From Alphaproteobacteria bacterium (GTDB taxonomy: Bacteria; Pseudomonadota; Alphaproteobacteria; JABAAW01): DNA of 6,615 nt. Positions 1-6,304 of the stretch are shown piece by piece; the first letter of the stretch is position 1; each line of letters opens with the position of its first letter. The notes beneath the pieces were generated by a model. The model was not told where the DNA came from. It saw only the letters and a list, made by a program, of their open reading frames with translations, and did not search any database. Where the stretch lies: NCBI GenBank assembly GCA_014238625.1, contig JABAAS010000066.1:1-6615 (forward strand), in the 5' to 3' direction. A program made the position numbers and the translations under genes.

Positions 1-313
1 CTAATGCTCCGTCGTAGAGGGCGAAGGTTGCATCCCACTCGTCGGCTATCACTCTATCGGAGCGTTTTGCGGGCTCTAGGTTGTGGGCAAAACAAACAAG
101 GCTGTAGGTGCGCTCTTTGCTACTCGCGCAATAGACGGCTACTCCTGCGCCTTGTGCATTTATCTCCCATAGCGAGCGTTTGACCAGCCAATTTTCTTTT
201 TTCAAACGGCGCAATAGAGTGCGCATGAAGCTGAGCCTTGTTTGGTGAAAGGCTCCGAGACGAGCGAGGCGCATAACTTGCTCTGGGCTGCGTAGGGGGA
301 CGCGCGGCTGCAT
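1..313 (-). CDS. Unrecognised protein, N-terminal part only (runs off the left edge)
   Basis: An open minus-strand frame begins with ATG at 313 and stays open for 104 codons to the window edge. An in-frame TAA lies a few codons upstream and no other start codon lies between, so this is the most upstream start possible. The Shine-Dalgarno match is weak (AAAGA about 6 nt upstream). The product starts MQPRVPLRSPEQVMRLARLG, followed by a basic stretch with FHQTRLSFMRTLLRRL (about residues 22-37). It then shows SLWEINAQGAG, TYSLVCFAHNLEP, a DRVIADEWDATF stretch and YDGAL near residue 100. There is no signal peptide or membrane segment. The composition (W, F, acidic/basic balance) looks like a real soluble protein. 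It lies 102 bp downstream of the M19 gene on the same strand with no clear terminator between, so co-transcription is likely. I cannot assign a family. My impression that this N-terminus recurs in large uncharacterised proteobacterial proteins is unverified. Confidence 0.75.
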   Translation of the reverse strand, partial: MQPRVPLRSPEQVMRLARLGAFHQTRLSFMRTLLRRLKKENWLVKRSLWEINAQGAGVAVYCASSKERTYSLVCFAHNLEPAKRSDRVIADEWDATFALYDGAL

Positions 314-345
314 AGCTGTGTCTTTATGATTTTAATGTTTGAGGC

Positions 346-403
346 AGGACTATTTAGGACTATTAGGACTATTAGGACTATGCGGTTTTTGACTATGCGG
401 TTT
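346..403. repeat. Short tandem repeats (9-bp unit, then a 13-bp direct repeat)
   Basis: The gap between the M19 gene and the left-edge gene contains AGGACTATT in tandem: 346-355 (with one extra T), 356-364, 365-373, and a last copy, AGGACTAT, at 374-381. The last copy merges into a second direct repeat, GACTATGCGGTTT, at 376-388 and again at 391-403. On the transcribed minus strand this forms part of the leader between the two genes. No hairpin plus T-run terminator is evident here. Origin by replication slippage is the simplest reading. Confidence 0.85.
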
Positions 404-415
404 CTCTATTATCTG

Positions 416-1396
416 CTAAGTTATTCGTTTGGGCGTAAAAGATTTTTCAAAAAAAGAGAGCCAATTCCCGCCGATAATTTTTTCAACCTCTGTTTGCGAG
501 AAGCCAACCTCTAATAAGCCAGCCACGATTTTCGGAAAATCGCGGTTGTCTCGAAACCATTCGGGTTGCTCTGGAAACTTGGGGAGCTCGTCTTGTTGTT
601 TGCTCCAGCGACCTTTGCGCATCCATTGCAGCTCTTCGTCTGGCTGTCCTTGGCATAGATCGCTGCCGATAGCAATATGCTCGCCCCCGATCATCTCGGC
701 ACAACGCGCTACCATCTGGCAGAAGCTACTGAGCGAGCAAGTGCTATGTCCTAGCAAATGGTATGGGTAGAGCGAGAAGCCGATCACGCCATCGGCTGCC
801 GCTAGAGCCTTTAGCAGAGGTTCGGATTTAGAGCGTGGCGTCTCGTGCCAGAAGGAGGGATTGGCGTGCGTTATCGCAATCGGTCGCTCGGAGATTTCTA
901 TCGCCTGCAAACTCGAGCGTTCGCCAGAATGCGACATATCAACGACCATACCAACGCGGTTCATCTCCTCTATGACCTCTCTGCCCATCCGCGTTATGCC
1001 GCCGTCTTCTTCCTCGTAGCAGCCGCTTGCGAGTAGCGATTGGTTATTGTAGGAGAGTTGCATGAAGCGCACGCCTAGGCTGTGGCATACCTCCACTAGC
1101 CCGATGTCGTCTTCGATCGAAGAGCAGTTTTGCAACCCGAAGAATATCGCTATCCGTTGACTCTTTTTGGCTTTTTCTATGTCGCTCGCAAGGCGTCCGA
1201 GCATTATTAAATCATCGCAATCTTCAAAAAGGCGATTCCATTTCTCGATATTGGCAACGGTTTCGCGGAACAGCTCGTGGTAGGATATGGTTACATGCAC
1301 CGCGTCGAGACCACCTTGGCGCATCTGTTTAAATACCTCCCTCGACCAGCGAGAATACTGCAAGCCATCTATTATATAGGGAGTAGTTCTAGTCAT
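416..1396 (-). CDS. Membrane dipeptidase-like protein (peptidase M19 / renal dipeptidase family) with altered metal site
   Basis: The 326-residue product aligns by motif with the M19 (renal dipeptidase) TIM-barrel metallohydrolases. It starts IIDGLQYSRW (8-17) and continues with FFGLQNCSSIEDDIGLVE (85-102), then LGVRFMQLSYNNQ. Next come GITRMGREVIEEMNRVGMVVDMSH (133-156), AITHANPSFW (174-183), AIGSDLCQG (242-250) and GGNWLSFF near the C-terminus (309-316). Family members bind two zinc ions through an N-terminal HxD, a bridging Glu, two His and an Asp. Here H156, H177 and D246 are present, but the HxD positions are L12 and Y14, and the Glu position is Q89. R188 may match the conserved substrate-binding Arg. 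No signal peptide is seen, so it is probably cytoplasmic. The start is ATG at 1396 with AGGA on the minus strand about 5 nt upstream. It begins 16 bp after the dehydrogenase stop, so the two form an operon. Family membership is secure. Dipeptidase activity is doubtful, and it may act on another amide or lactam or be non-catalytic. Confidence 0.9.
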   Translation of the reverse strand: MTRTTPYIIDGLQYSRWSREVFKQMRQGGLDAVHVTISYHELFRETVANIEKWNRLFEDCDDLIMLGRLASDIEKAKKSQRIAIFFGLQNCSSIEDDIGLVEVCHSLGVRFMQLSYNNQSLLASGCYEEEDGGITRMGREVIEEMNRVGMVVDMSHSGERSSLQAIEISERPIAITHANPSFWHETPRSKSEPLLKALAAADGVIGFSLYPYHLLGHSTCSLSSFCQMVARCAEMIGGEHIAIGSDLCQGQPDEELQWMRKGRWSKQQDELPKFPEQPEWFRDNRDFPKIVAGLLEVGFSQTEVEKIIGGNWLSFFEKSFTPKRIT

Positions 1397-1412
1397 GCTT
1401 TTCCTACAATCT

Positions 1413-2861
1413 TTATTTAGGTTTGCCCGCGCTGGTATATGTAGTCTTGACTTGGCTATAGAACTCTATGGCGTATTTTCCCTGCTCCCTAGTGCCGTAG
1501 CTAGAATCTCCCATGCCACCAAAAGGCACATGGTAGTCGGTGCCTGCGGTTGGCAGGTTTACCATCACGCAGCCGCTACGGCTGTTCCTGCGGAAGTGTG
1601 TCGCGCGCGCGAGCGAGCGAGTGATGATACCAGATACCAAGCCGAAGGAGGTGTCGTTGGCAACCTCTAGTGCTTCCTCGTACGAAGAGACTTTGATGAC
1701 GCAGGCTATCGGAGCGAACATTTCTTGTTTGTTAATCTGCATATCGTTATTGCCACCTATAAATAGTGCAGGGCGCATATAATATCCTTTTGTCTTATGC
1801 TCTTGCTGCTCTAGTCCGCATGCGAGCTCGCAGCCCTCATCTTGTCCGAGTTTTAGGTATGCGAGGTTAGATTCTAGCTGCTCTTGGCTTACAACCGGTC
1901 CGATTTGCGTCTCCTTTGCGAGCGCATGCCCTACACGCAGAGCTTTTGTAGCCTTGCTGATCTTCTCGACAACCTCTTGGTATACTTTTTCCATCACGAT
2001 GATGCGAGAAGAAGCGGTACACTTCTGACCCGTTGCGCCGAAAGCACCCTGTACCGCGCAAGCGACGGCGAGCTCGCATTCTGCATCGTCGGCGATAACG
2101 AGAGGATTCTTGGAGCCCATTTCCATTTGCAACTTGGTCATATTTTTTATGGCACTAGCGGCGATTTTTCGTCCTACCTCAACGGAGCCAGTAAAAGATA
2201 TAGCCTTGACTTTTGGGCTCTCGGCAAGTTTTTGCCCAATGGCTCTACCAGCACCCATAACGAGATTTACCAATCCTTTTGGCAACTCTTGTCTCGAGAA
2301 TATCTCGGCGAGAGCCCAAGCACTAGCAGGCGTTATGCTCGCGGGCTTCCAGACGACCGCATTGCCAAATGCGAGCGCGGGCGCAATCTTCCAAGCTGCC
2401 GTTGCGATGGGAAAGTTCCATGGTGAGATTATGCCTATGACTCCTAACGGTTCTCGGCGCACATCGATCTCGATTCCCTCGCGCACGGAGTCCGCATTTT
2501 CGCCTATTTGGCGCAGAGCCTCTGCGGCGTAGTATGTAAAGAACTGTCCCGCCCTATATACCTCACCAGTTCCCTCGGCGAGCGTTTTTCCCTCTTCGCG
2601 CGAGAGCAACTCTCCGAGCTCTGACGAACGATTTTTCAACTCCTCGCCTACGGACATCAACAGCGCATATTTCTTCTCCAAGCCATACCCCGCCCATTCT
2701 TTTTGCGCCCTCTCCGCAGCCTCGATTGCTGCTTCGAGTTGCTTCTCGCTGGCTTTTGCGTACAGCCCGATGATATCCGTTAGCTCCGATGGGTTGCGAT
2801 TCTCCAGATGCTCTTCTGAAGTAACCCATTCACCACCGATATAGTTAGAAAATGTTTGCAT
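1413..2861 (-). CDS. Aldehyde dehydrogenase, probably 2-oxoglutarate-semialdehyde (2,5-dioxovalerate) dehydrogenase
   Basis: This 482-residue protein has the full NAD(P)-dependent ALDH superfamily signature. PWNFP carries N149, WKPAS carries K172, the Rossmann FTGS lies at 223-226, the general base is E247 in QMEMGSKNP, the nucleophile is C281 in GQKCTASSR, and E380 sits in QEMFAPI. Its length is normal for the family. The C-terminal GTDYHVPFGG (440-449) followed by SSYGTREQGKYAIEFYSQVKT, together with TGQKCTASSR, resembles 2-oxoglutarate-semialdehyde dehydrogenases from hydroxyproline and sugar-acid catabolism. They oxidise 2-oxoglutarate semialdehyde to 2-oxoglutarate in the cytosol. The superfamily call is certain; the substrate is inferred from motif memory, and succinate-semialdehyde or another aldehyde cannot be excluded. 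The start is ATG at 2861. A GAGGA match lies rather far upstream (about 13 nt), and no better start is seen. It is the first gene of the leftward arm, divergent from the TRAP operon, which suggests that it metabolises the imported compound. Confidence 0.93.
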   Translation of the reverse strand: MQTFSNYIGGEWVTSEEHLENRNPSELTDIIGLYAKASEKQLEAAIEAAERAQKEWAGYGLEKKYALLMSVGEELKNRSSELGELLSREEGKTLAEGTGEVYRAGQFFTYYAAEALRQIGENADSVREGIEIDVRREPLGVIGIISPWNFPIATAAWKIAPALAFGNAVVWKPASITPASAWALAEIFSRQELPKGLVNLVMGAGRAIGQKLAESPKVKAISFTGSVEVGRKIAASAIKNMTKLQMEMGSKNPLVIADDAECELAVACAVQGAFGATGQKCTASSRIIVMEKVYQEVVEKISKATKALRVGHALAKETQIGPVVSQEQLESNLAYLKLGQDEGCELACGLEQQEHKTKGYYMRPALFIGGNNDMQINKQEMFAPIACVIKVSSYEEALEVANDTSFGLVSGIITRSLARATHFRRNSRSGCVMVNLPTAGTDYHVPFGGMGDSSYGTREQGKYAIEFYSQVKTTYTSAGKPK

Positions 2862-2981
2862 GCTCTACCAAAGTTCCTCTCTAATGAGTTTTCTTAATGG
2901 ATTTTGCTAATCAACTTTTTCAGGAGCCTCCATCCGTAGTTTATGTTACACTATTTTGCTTTTTTGCGGAGAAAGTTTTGC

Positions 2982-3020
2982 CCCATATGTTTGACCCATA
3001 TGTTTGACCCATATGTTTGG
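2982..3020. repeat. Three perfect or near-perfect tandem 13-bp units in the promoter region
   Basis: The unit CCCATATGTTTGA occurs at 2982-2994 and 2995-3007, and again at 3008-3020 with the last base changed to G. Each copy contains the self-complementary hexamer CATATG and supplies a TTGACC, or TTGGCA-like, box at its junction with the next. The 13-bp period is not a whole number of helical turns, so the copies do not fall on one DNA face. They could be regulator-binding iterons or a slippage-generated array that duplicates a -35 element. Confidence 0.9.
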
Positions 3021-3033
3021 CATAGACCATAAG
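3004..3033 (+). promoter_or_regulatory. Candidate sigma-70 promoter for the TRAP operon
   Basis: TTGACC at 3004-3009 matches the -35 consensus at five of six positions, and CATAAG at 3028-3033 matches the -10 consensus at four of six, with an 18-bp spacer. The -35 box is created by the junction of the second and third 13-bp repeats. An identical TTGACC lies one unit upstream, at 2991-2996. Initiation near 3040 would give a leader of about 90 nt before dctP. This is prediction by eye only. Confidence 0.35.
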
Positions 3034-3128
3034 AACAGAGGTAAAAAATTACGCTAGCCAGAGAACATTAAACTTGCTACAAGGTAGTGAGCTTCACATA
3101 GCTTCAAAATAGGCGAGGAGATCATCGA

Positions 3129-4151
3129 ATGTTTAAAACCTTACTAAAAACATTAAAAACAACTATTGTATTTGCTATTCCATTCGTTCTTGTGAGCGAA
3201 TCGTTTGCCGAGACTCTCGAGTGGAATGTTTCGCTCTGGGGTAAACGGCGCTCTTTCACCGAGCATATCGAGAAGTTATCCGAGCTTGTTGCGAAGAAAA
3301 CGAATGGCGAGTTTAAACTCAATATATCCTACGGCGGTCTTTCTAAAAATAAGGAAAACCTCGATGGCATTTCGATCGGTGCGTTTGAGATGGCGCAATT
3401 TTGCGCAGGTTACCACCGCGACAAAAACCCGACGATCACGGTTCTGGAGCTTCCCTTTTTAGGTGTCCGCTCGCTAGAGCAAGAGCGTAGAATCAGCGAG
3501 AAGATATACAAGCATCCAGCGGTGAAAGCCGACTTAGCTCGTTGGAACGCTACCTTACTAATGCCCTCGCCTTTACCGCAGTATAACATCCTCGGAGTAG
3601 GTGAGGCGCCGAAGCAGCTTGCTGATTTCAAAGGTGTTTCCGTGCGCGCGACTGGCGGTATAGGAAGGGCTTTGGAGTCGATAGGTGCTGTGCCGACCTC
3701 TATGTCGGCAACCGAGGTACGCCAAGCCCTCGATAGCGGTGTCATCAGTGCCGTTGCCTTCGCTCCGCATGCGCATATGTCTTTCGGCACTATTGAGAGC
3801 GGTAAGTGGTGGACCACTAATCTCAATCCTGGCACGGTCAACTGTCCGGTAGTCGTAAACAGCGATGCTTTGGCGAGCTTGTCGAAAAAACATCGTAAGG
3901 CTTTGTTGGGCTCGGTCAAAGAGTCTCTTGATTACTATGTAGATAACTACAACAACAAGACGATGAAGGCTTGGGGACCGAAGCTCGACGAGCGTGGCAT
4001 TCAGCGTATTACTTATAGCGCTGATGCGCTTGCCGAACTGCGCAAAAATGTTGCGCAACCTGCCGCCGACGAGTGGATTGCGCGCAACTCGAAGAAGGGG
4101 ATACCAGCGCAAGAGATATACGACAAGCTGAAGCGTCTGTTGAAGAAATAG
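3129..4151 (+). CDS. dctP: TRAP transporter periplasmic solute-binding protein (DctP family)
   Basis: This 340-residue protein is the extracytoplasmic receptor of the TRAP transporter encoded by the next two genes. Residues 1-27 form a Sec signal peptide: basic MFKTLLKTLK, a hydrophobic core, then SFA with likely cleavage before E28. The mature part has typical DctP features. These are ELPFLGVRSLEQER (107-120), the domain-swap region LADFKGVSVRATGG (164-177) with R173 at the carboxylate-binding Arg position, and TSMSATEVRQALDSGVISA (190-208). The last corresponds to the family's xPxExxxALQxGxVDG segment. KWWTT near 226-230 and VVNSDALASLSKKHRKAL (242-259) also fit. The substrate is presumably an organic acid, given R173, but it cannot be named. 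The ATG has AGGAG 8 nt upstream. It is the first gene of the rightward operon. A hairpin and repeats follow, before dctQ. The gene symbol is by family, not a claim of C4-dicarboxylate specificity. Confidence 0.93.
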   Translation: MFKTLLKTLKTTIVFAIPFVLVSESFAETLEWNVSLWGKRRSFTEHIEKLSELVAKKTNGEFKLNISYGGLSKNKENLDGISIGAFEMAQFCAGYHRDKNPTITVLELPFLGVRSLEQERRISEKIYKHPAVKADLARWNATLLMPSPLPQYNILGVGEAPKQLADFKGVSVRATGGIGRALESIGAVPTSMSATEVRQALDSGVISAVAFAPHAHMSFGTIESGKWWTTNLNPGTVNCPVVVNSDALASLSKKHRKALLGSVKESLDYYVDNYNNKTMKAWGPKLDERGIQRITYSADALAELRKNVAQPAADEWIARNSKKGIPAQEIYDKLKRLLKK

Positions 4152-4164
4152 GGTAGGCTCAAGC

Positions 4165-4183
4165 CAAGCTCTTGTGGAGCTTG
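4165..4183 (+). promoter_or_regulatory. Perfect intercistronic hairpin after dctP
   Basis: CAAGCTC (4165-4171), a 5-nt loop TTGTG, and GAGCTTG (4177-4183) form a perfect 7-bp stem starting 13 nt after the dctP stop. No T-run follows, so it is a poor intrinsic terminator. Its position suits an mRNA-stabilising or partial-attenuation structure that lets the periplasmic receptor be made in excess over the two membrane subunits. The function is inferred from position only. Confidence 0.6.
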
Positions 4184-4234
4184 CAACTGGGGCTTGCAAC
4201 TGGGGCTTGCAATTTTGGAGTTTGCAACTTGGGC
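4181..4234. repeat. Tandem repeat of about 13 bp between dctP and dctQ
   Basis: TTGCAACTGGGGC occurs at 4181-4193 and 4194-4206. A diverged 15-bp copy (TTGCAATTTTGGAGT) lies at 4207-4221, and a near-copy (TTGCAACTTGGGC) at 4222-4234. The first copy overlaps the right arm of the hairpin just upstream. No reading frame uses the array. It fills most of the 104-bp dctP-dctQ gap. The unit differs in sequence from the promoter-region repeat, although both have a 13-bp period. Confidence 0.85.
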
Positions 4235-4255
4235 TTTTAGGTCTGGGCTAAGAGG

Positions 4256-4849
4256 ATGAGCAACTACCTACGCCGAGCTGATACTATGCTCTGTTCGCTT
4301 GAGCGCGTTTTGGCTCTAGTGAGTGGTTTTGCTATTTTTTCTTTAGTAATCCTTGCGGTGATTTCTGTTGGCGGTAGGAATTTTTTCAACTCTCCAATAG
4401 CAGGCTATGTTGACTGGCTTGAGCAGGTGATGCCCTTGATAGCTTTCCTAGGAATATCTTACACGCAGCGCAACGATGGTCATATCCGCATGGATATGTT
4501 AGTTGGCAGGCTTCGCGGTCGTTGGCTGTGGCTCGCCGAGTTGCTGGCTACTCTCGCTATGCTTACGGTTATGCTGTTGTTAGTGTGGGGTACCTTTTCG
4601 CACTTTCTGCGCAGTTTTGATATTTCTGCTCCATTATGGAGCAGAGATAGTTCGATCGACATAGCATTACCTTTATGGCCTGCGAAGTTACTCGTGCCAT
4701 TAGCCTTTTCGGTTCTTTGCCTGCGCTTGTTTTTGCAGTTTTTAGGTTTTTCGCGCGCGCTTTACTTTGCCGATACGGAGGCACTATGTAGCGAGGCTAG
4801 CAAGAGTATTAGCTCGAAGGTGACATCCGAGATAGAAGGATTTAATTGA
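4256..4849 (+). CDS. dctQ: TRAP transporter small membrane subunit (DctQ family)
   Basis: This 197-residue integral membrane protein is the small permease subunit that pairs with DctM in sodium-driven import. Four hydrophobic segments are visible at about 17-38, 55-70, 91-112 and 139-162. The diagnostic DctQ features are GRNFFNSPIAGYVDWLEQ (40-57) and RNDGHIRMDMLVGRL (72-86), normally at the cytoplasmic face between segments 2 and 3. A polar tail of about 30 residues ends the protein. The chosen ATG at 4256 directly abuts AGAGG (zero spacing), which is too close for ordinary Shine-Dalgarno use. A second ATG at 4286 (M11) has no better site, and starting there would remove only the polar N-terminus, so translational coupling or a weak AGG at 4239-4241 may serve. 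The stop codon is 1 nt from the dctM start, so the two subunits are coupled. Confidence 0.9.
   Translation: MSNYLRRADTMLCSLERVLALVSGFAIFSLVILAVISVGGRNFFNSPIAGYVDWLEQVMPLIAFLGISYTQRNDGHIRMDMLVGRLRGRWLWLAELLATLAMLTVMLLLVWGTFSHFLRSFDISAPLWSRDSSIDIALPLWPAKLLVPLAFSVLCLRLFLQFLGFSRALYFADTEALCSEASKSISSKVTSEIEGFN
4836..4840 (+). promoter_or_regulatory. Ribosome binding site for dctM inside the end of dctQ
   Basis: AAGGA lies 10 nt before the dctM ATG and within the last codons of dctQ. With only one base between the dctQ TGA and the dctM ATG, this supports translational coupling and fixes the dctM start at 4851. Confidence 0.6.
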
Positions 4850-4850
4850 G

Positions 4851-6257
4851 ATGTCTCCTATAGATGTAGGTATCGTTATAACCTGCATTCTTTTGCTTTT
4901 AGTTTTAATTGGCATGCGAGTAGCCTTTGCGGCTGCCTTGTCTGGTTTGCTCGGTCTTATTTGGATATTTTGGTTGAAGAAGGGTTATAGCGGCGATTCT
5001 TTTTTTTGGGCATTGACGCTAGCTGTGAAGACGGCTGGTCAGGTACCGCACTCGAAGATAGCGACACAAGCTCTCTCGTTGATACCGACTTTTATATTGA
5101 TAGGTTATTTGGCTTATTACGCGGGTATGACGCGCGCATTGTTCGAGGCATCGAAACGCTGGATAGCTTGGCTTCCCGGCGGATTGGCTGTTGCGACAGT
5201 TTTTGCGACCGCGGGATTCGCCACCGTTTCTGGTGCCTCGGTTGCTACATCGGCGGTATTTGCGCGCATCGCTATTCCTGAGATGCGTGCGATTGGCTAC
5301 GACAAGAGGTTCGCAGCGGGTGTCGTCGCAGCGGGTGGCACATTAGCCTCTCTGATACCTCCATCGGCTATTTTGGTCATCTATGCGATAATCGTCGAGC
5401 AGGATGTTGGACGGCTACTTCTCGCGGGTTTCTTACCTGGTGCTTTTTCGGCATTGATCTATGGGATTTTGATAGTGTTGCTCGCTTTATCCATCAAGGG
5501 ATTCGGACCTCCGCTTGGCGGCTATAGTTGGGGCGAGAGATTTCGCTCGCTACCCTCGGTGCTACCGATAGTCTTTGTGGTTTTGATAATCATATTTTTT
5601 GTATACAACCCGTTAGGTGGAGACGCCTGGGGCACACCTACCGAGGGCGGTGCTTTGGGCGCTTTTTTAGTTTTCTGCATTGCCTTATTTCGCGGTATGG
5701 GTTGGCGTCAGTTTAGCGGAGCTTTATTGCAGACTGCCAAGCTATCGGTGATGATGCTCACTATTATCTGGGGAGTTTTGATATATGTGAGATTTTTAGG
5801 TTTTGCCAACTTGCCTATTGTCTTTGCGGATTGGATTAGCTCATTAGAGAGCAGTCCGTTACTGATACTTACGATGATTTTGTTATCTTATGCGGTTTTG
5901 GGTATGTTTATGGATGCGATAGGTATGTTGTTGTTGACTTTGCCGGTTGTCTATCCGGCGGTGATGGCATTGAACGGCGGCGAGGATGTCTCGGCTGCGG
6001 CGAGCACATTCGGTATGAATGGCACTATGTGTGCGGTATGGTTTGGCATTTTAGTAGTTAAGATGGCGGAGTTTTGTTTGATAACTCCGCCGATAGGTTT
6101 GAATTGTTTTGTTGTTGCGGGCGTTCAGAAGGATATAACGGTGCAGGATGTTTTCCGAGGTGTGACTCCATTTTTTATTGCTGACGCAATTACTATAGTA
6201 TTACTTGTTTCTTTTCCTATTATCGTCTTATGGTTGCCTATGCAAATAGGAGGCTAG
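4851..6257 (+). CDS. dctM: TRAP transporter large membrane subunit (DctM family)
   Basis: This 468-residue polytopic protein of the ion-transporter superfamily forms the transport channel with DctQ. Conserved DctM blocks are present in order: an N-terminal membrane segment ending GMRVAFAAALSGLLGL (21-36), IPTFILIGYLAYYAG (78-92), and AGFATVSGASVATSAVF (121-137). Next are GTLASLIPPSAILVIYAII (163-181) and PTEGGALGAF (263-272), followed by GMFMDAIGMLLLTLPVVYP (351-369) and LITPPIGLNCFVVAGV (410-425). About a dozen hydrophobic segments can be counted. It is somewhat longer than the usual 425-440 residues. Part of the excess is a polar insertion at about 42-75, between the first segment and the IPTFILIG block. 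It has a good upstream AAGGA and is the last gene of the dctPQM operon. The palindromes that follow probably end transcription. Solute specificity is set mainly by the receptor, not by this subunit. Confidence 0.95.
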   Translation: MSPIDVGIVITCILLLLVLIGMRVAFAAALSGLLGLIWIFWLKKGYSGDSFFWALTLAVKTAGQVPHSKIATQALSLIPTFILIGYLAYYAGMTRALFEASKRWIAWLPGGLAVATVFATAGFATVSGASVATSAVFARIAIPEMRAIGYDKRFAAGVVAAGGTLASLIPPSAILVIYAIIVEQDVGRLLLAGFLPGAFSALIYGILIVLLALSIKGFGPPLGGYSWGERFRSLPSVLPIVFVVLIIIFFVYNPLGGDAWGTPTEGGALGAFLVFCIALFRGMGWRQFSGALLQTAKLSVMMLTIIWGVLIYVRFLGFANLPIVFADWISSLESSPLLILTMILLSYAVLGMFMDAIGMLLLTLPVVYPAVMALNGGEDVSAAASTFGMNGTMCAVWFGILVVKMAEFCLITPPIGLNCFVVAGVQKDITVQDVFRGVTPFFIADAITIVLLVSFPIIVLWLPMQIGG

Positions 6258-6304
6258 GGTTATCTGTAAATAATTGCTTGGAGATCTTTATGAATAAAGC
6301 ATAA

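Larger units (their letters stand above)
2862..3128. promoter_or_regulatory. Divergent intergenic region between the catabolic arm and the TRAP operon
   Basis: These 267 bp separate the minus-strand dehydrogenase start from the plus-strand dctP start, so they must hold promoters for both directions. The region is AT-rich compared with the flanking genes, especially at 2881-2960. It contains three tandem 13-bp units (2982-3020) and a candidate rightward promoter, both listed separately. The clearest Shine-Dalgarno sequence is AGGAG at 3116-3120, 8 nt before the dctP ATG. I see no ORF worth calling and no riboswitch I recognise. A leftward promoter must exist but I could not pick one convincingly. 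Confidence 0.75.

Noticed and set aside
326..514. Plus-strand 62-codon frame over the 9-bp repeats
   Set aside because: The N-terminal half is just the translated repeat and the rest is antisense to the M19 gene. No ribosome site is seen.
1884..2426. Plus-strand open frame of 180 codons, and another at 2110-2532
   Set aside because: Both lie entirely antisense to the aldehyde dehydrogenase, whose full motif set is intact. The translations are Ser/Cys/Arg-rich shadow sequences without family motifs.
2890..2960. Leftward promoter for the dehydrogenase operon (for example TTGATT on the minus strand near 2913)
   Set aside because: No -10 hexamer at acceptable spacing was convincing. A promoter must exist in this region but I cannot place it.
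2982..3020. CRISPR array
   Set aside because: The units are only 13 bp and directly adjacent, with no spacers and no cas genes nearby.
3410..4199. Minus-strand open frames of 169 and 208 codons
   Set aside because: They are antisense to the dctP gene, which has a signal peptide and conserved family segments. Their translations show no recognisable domain.
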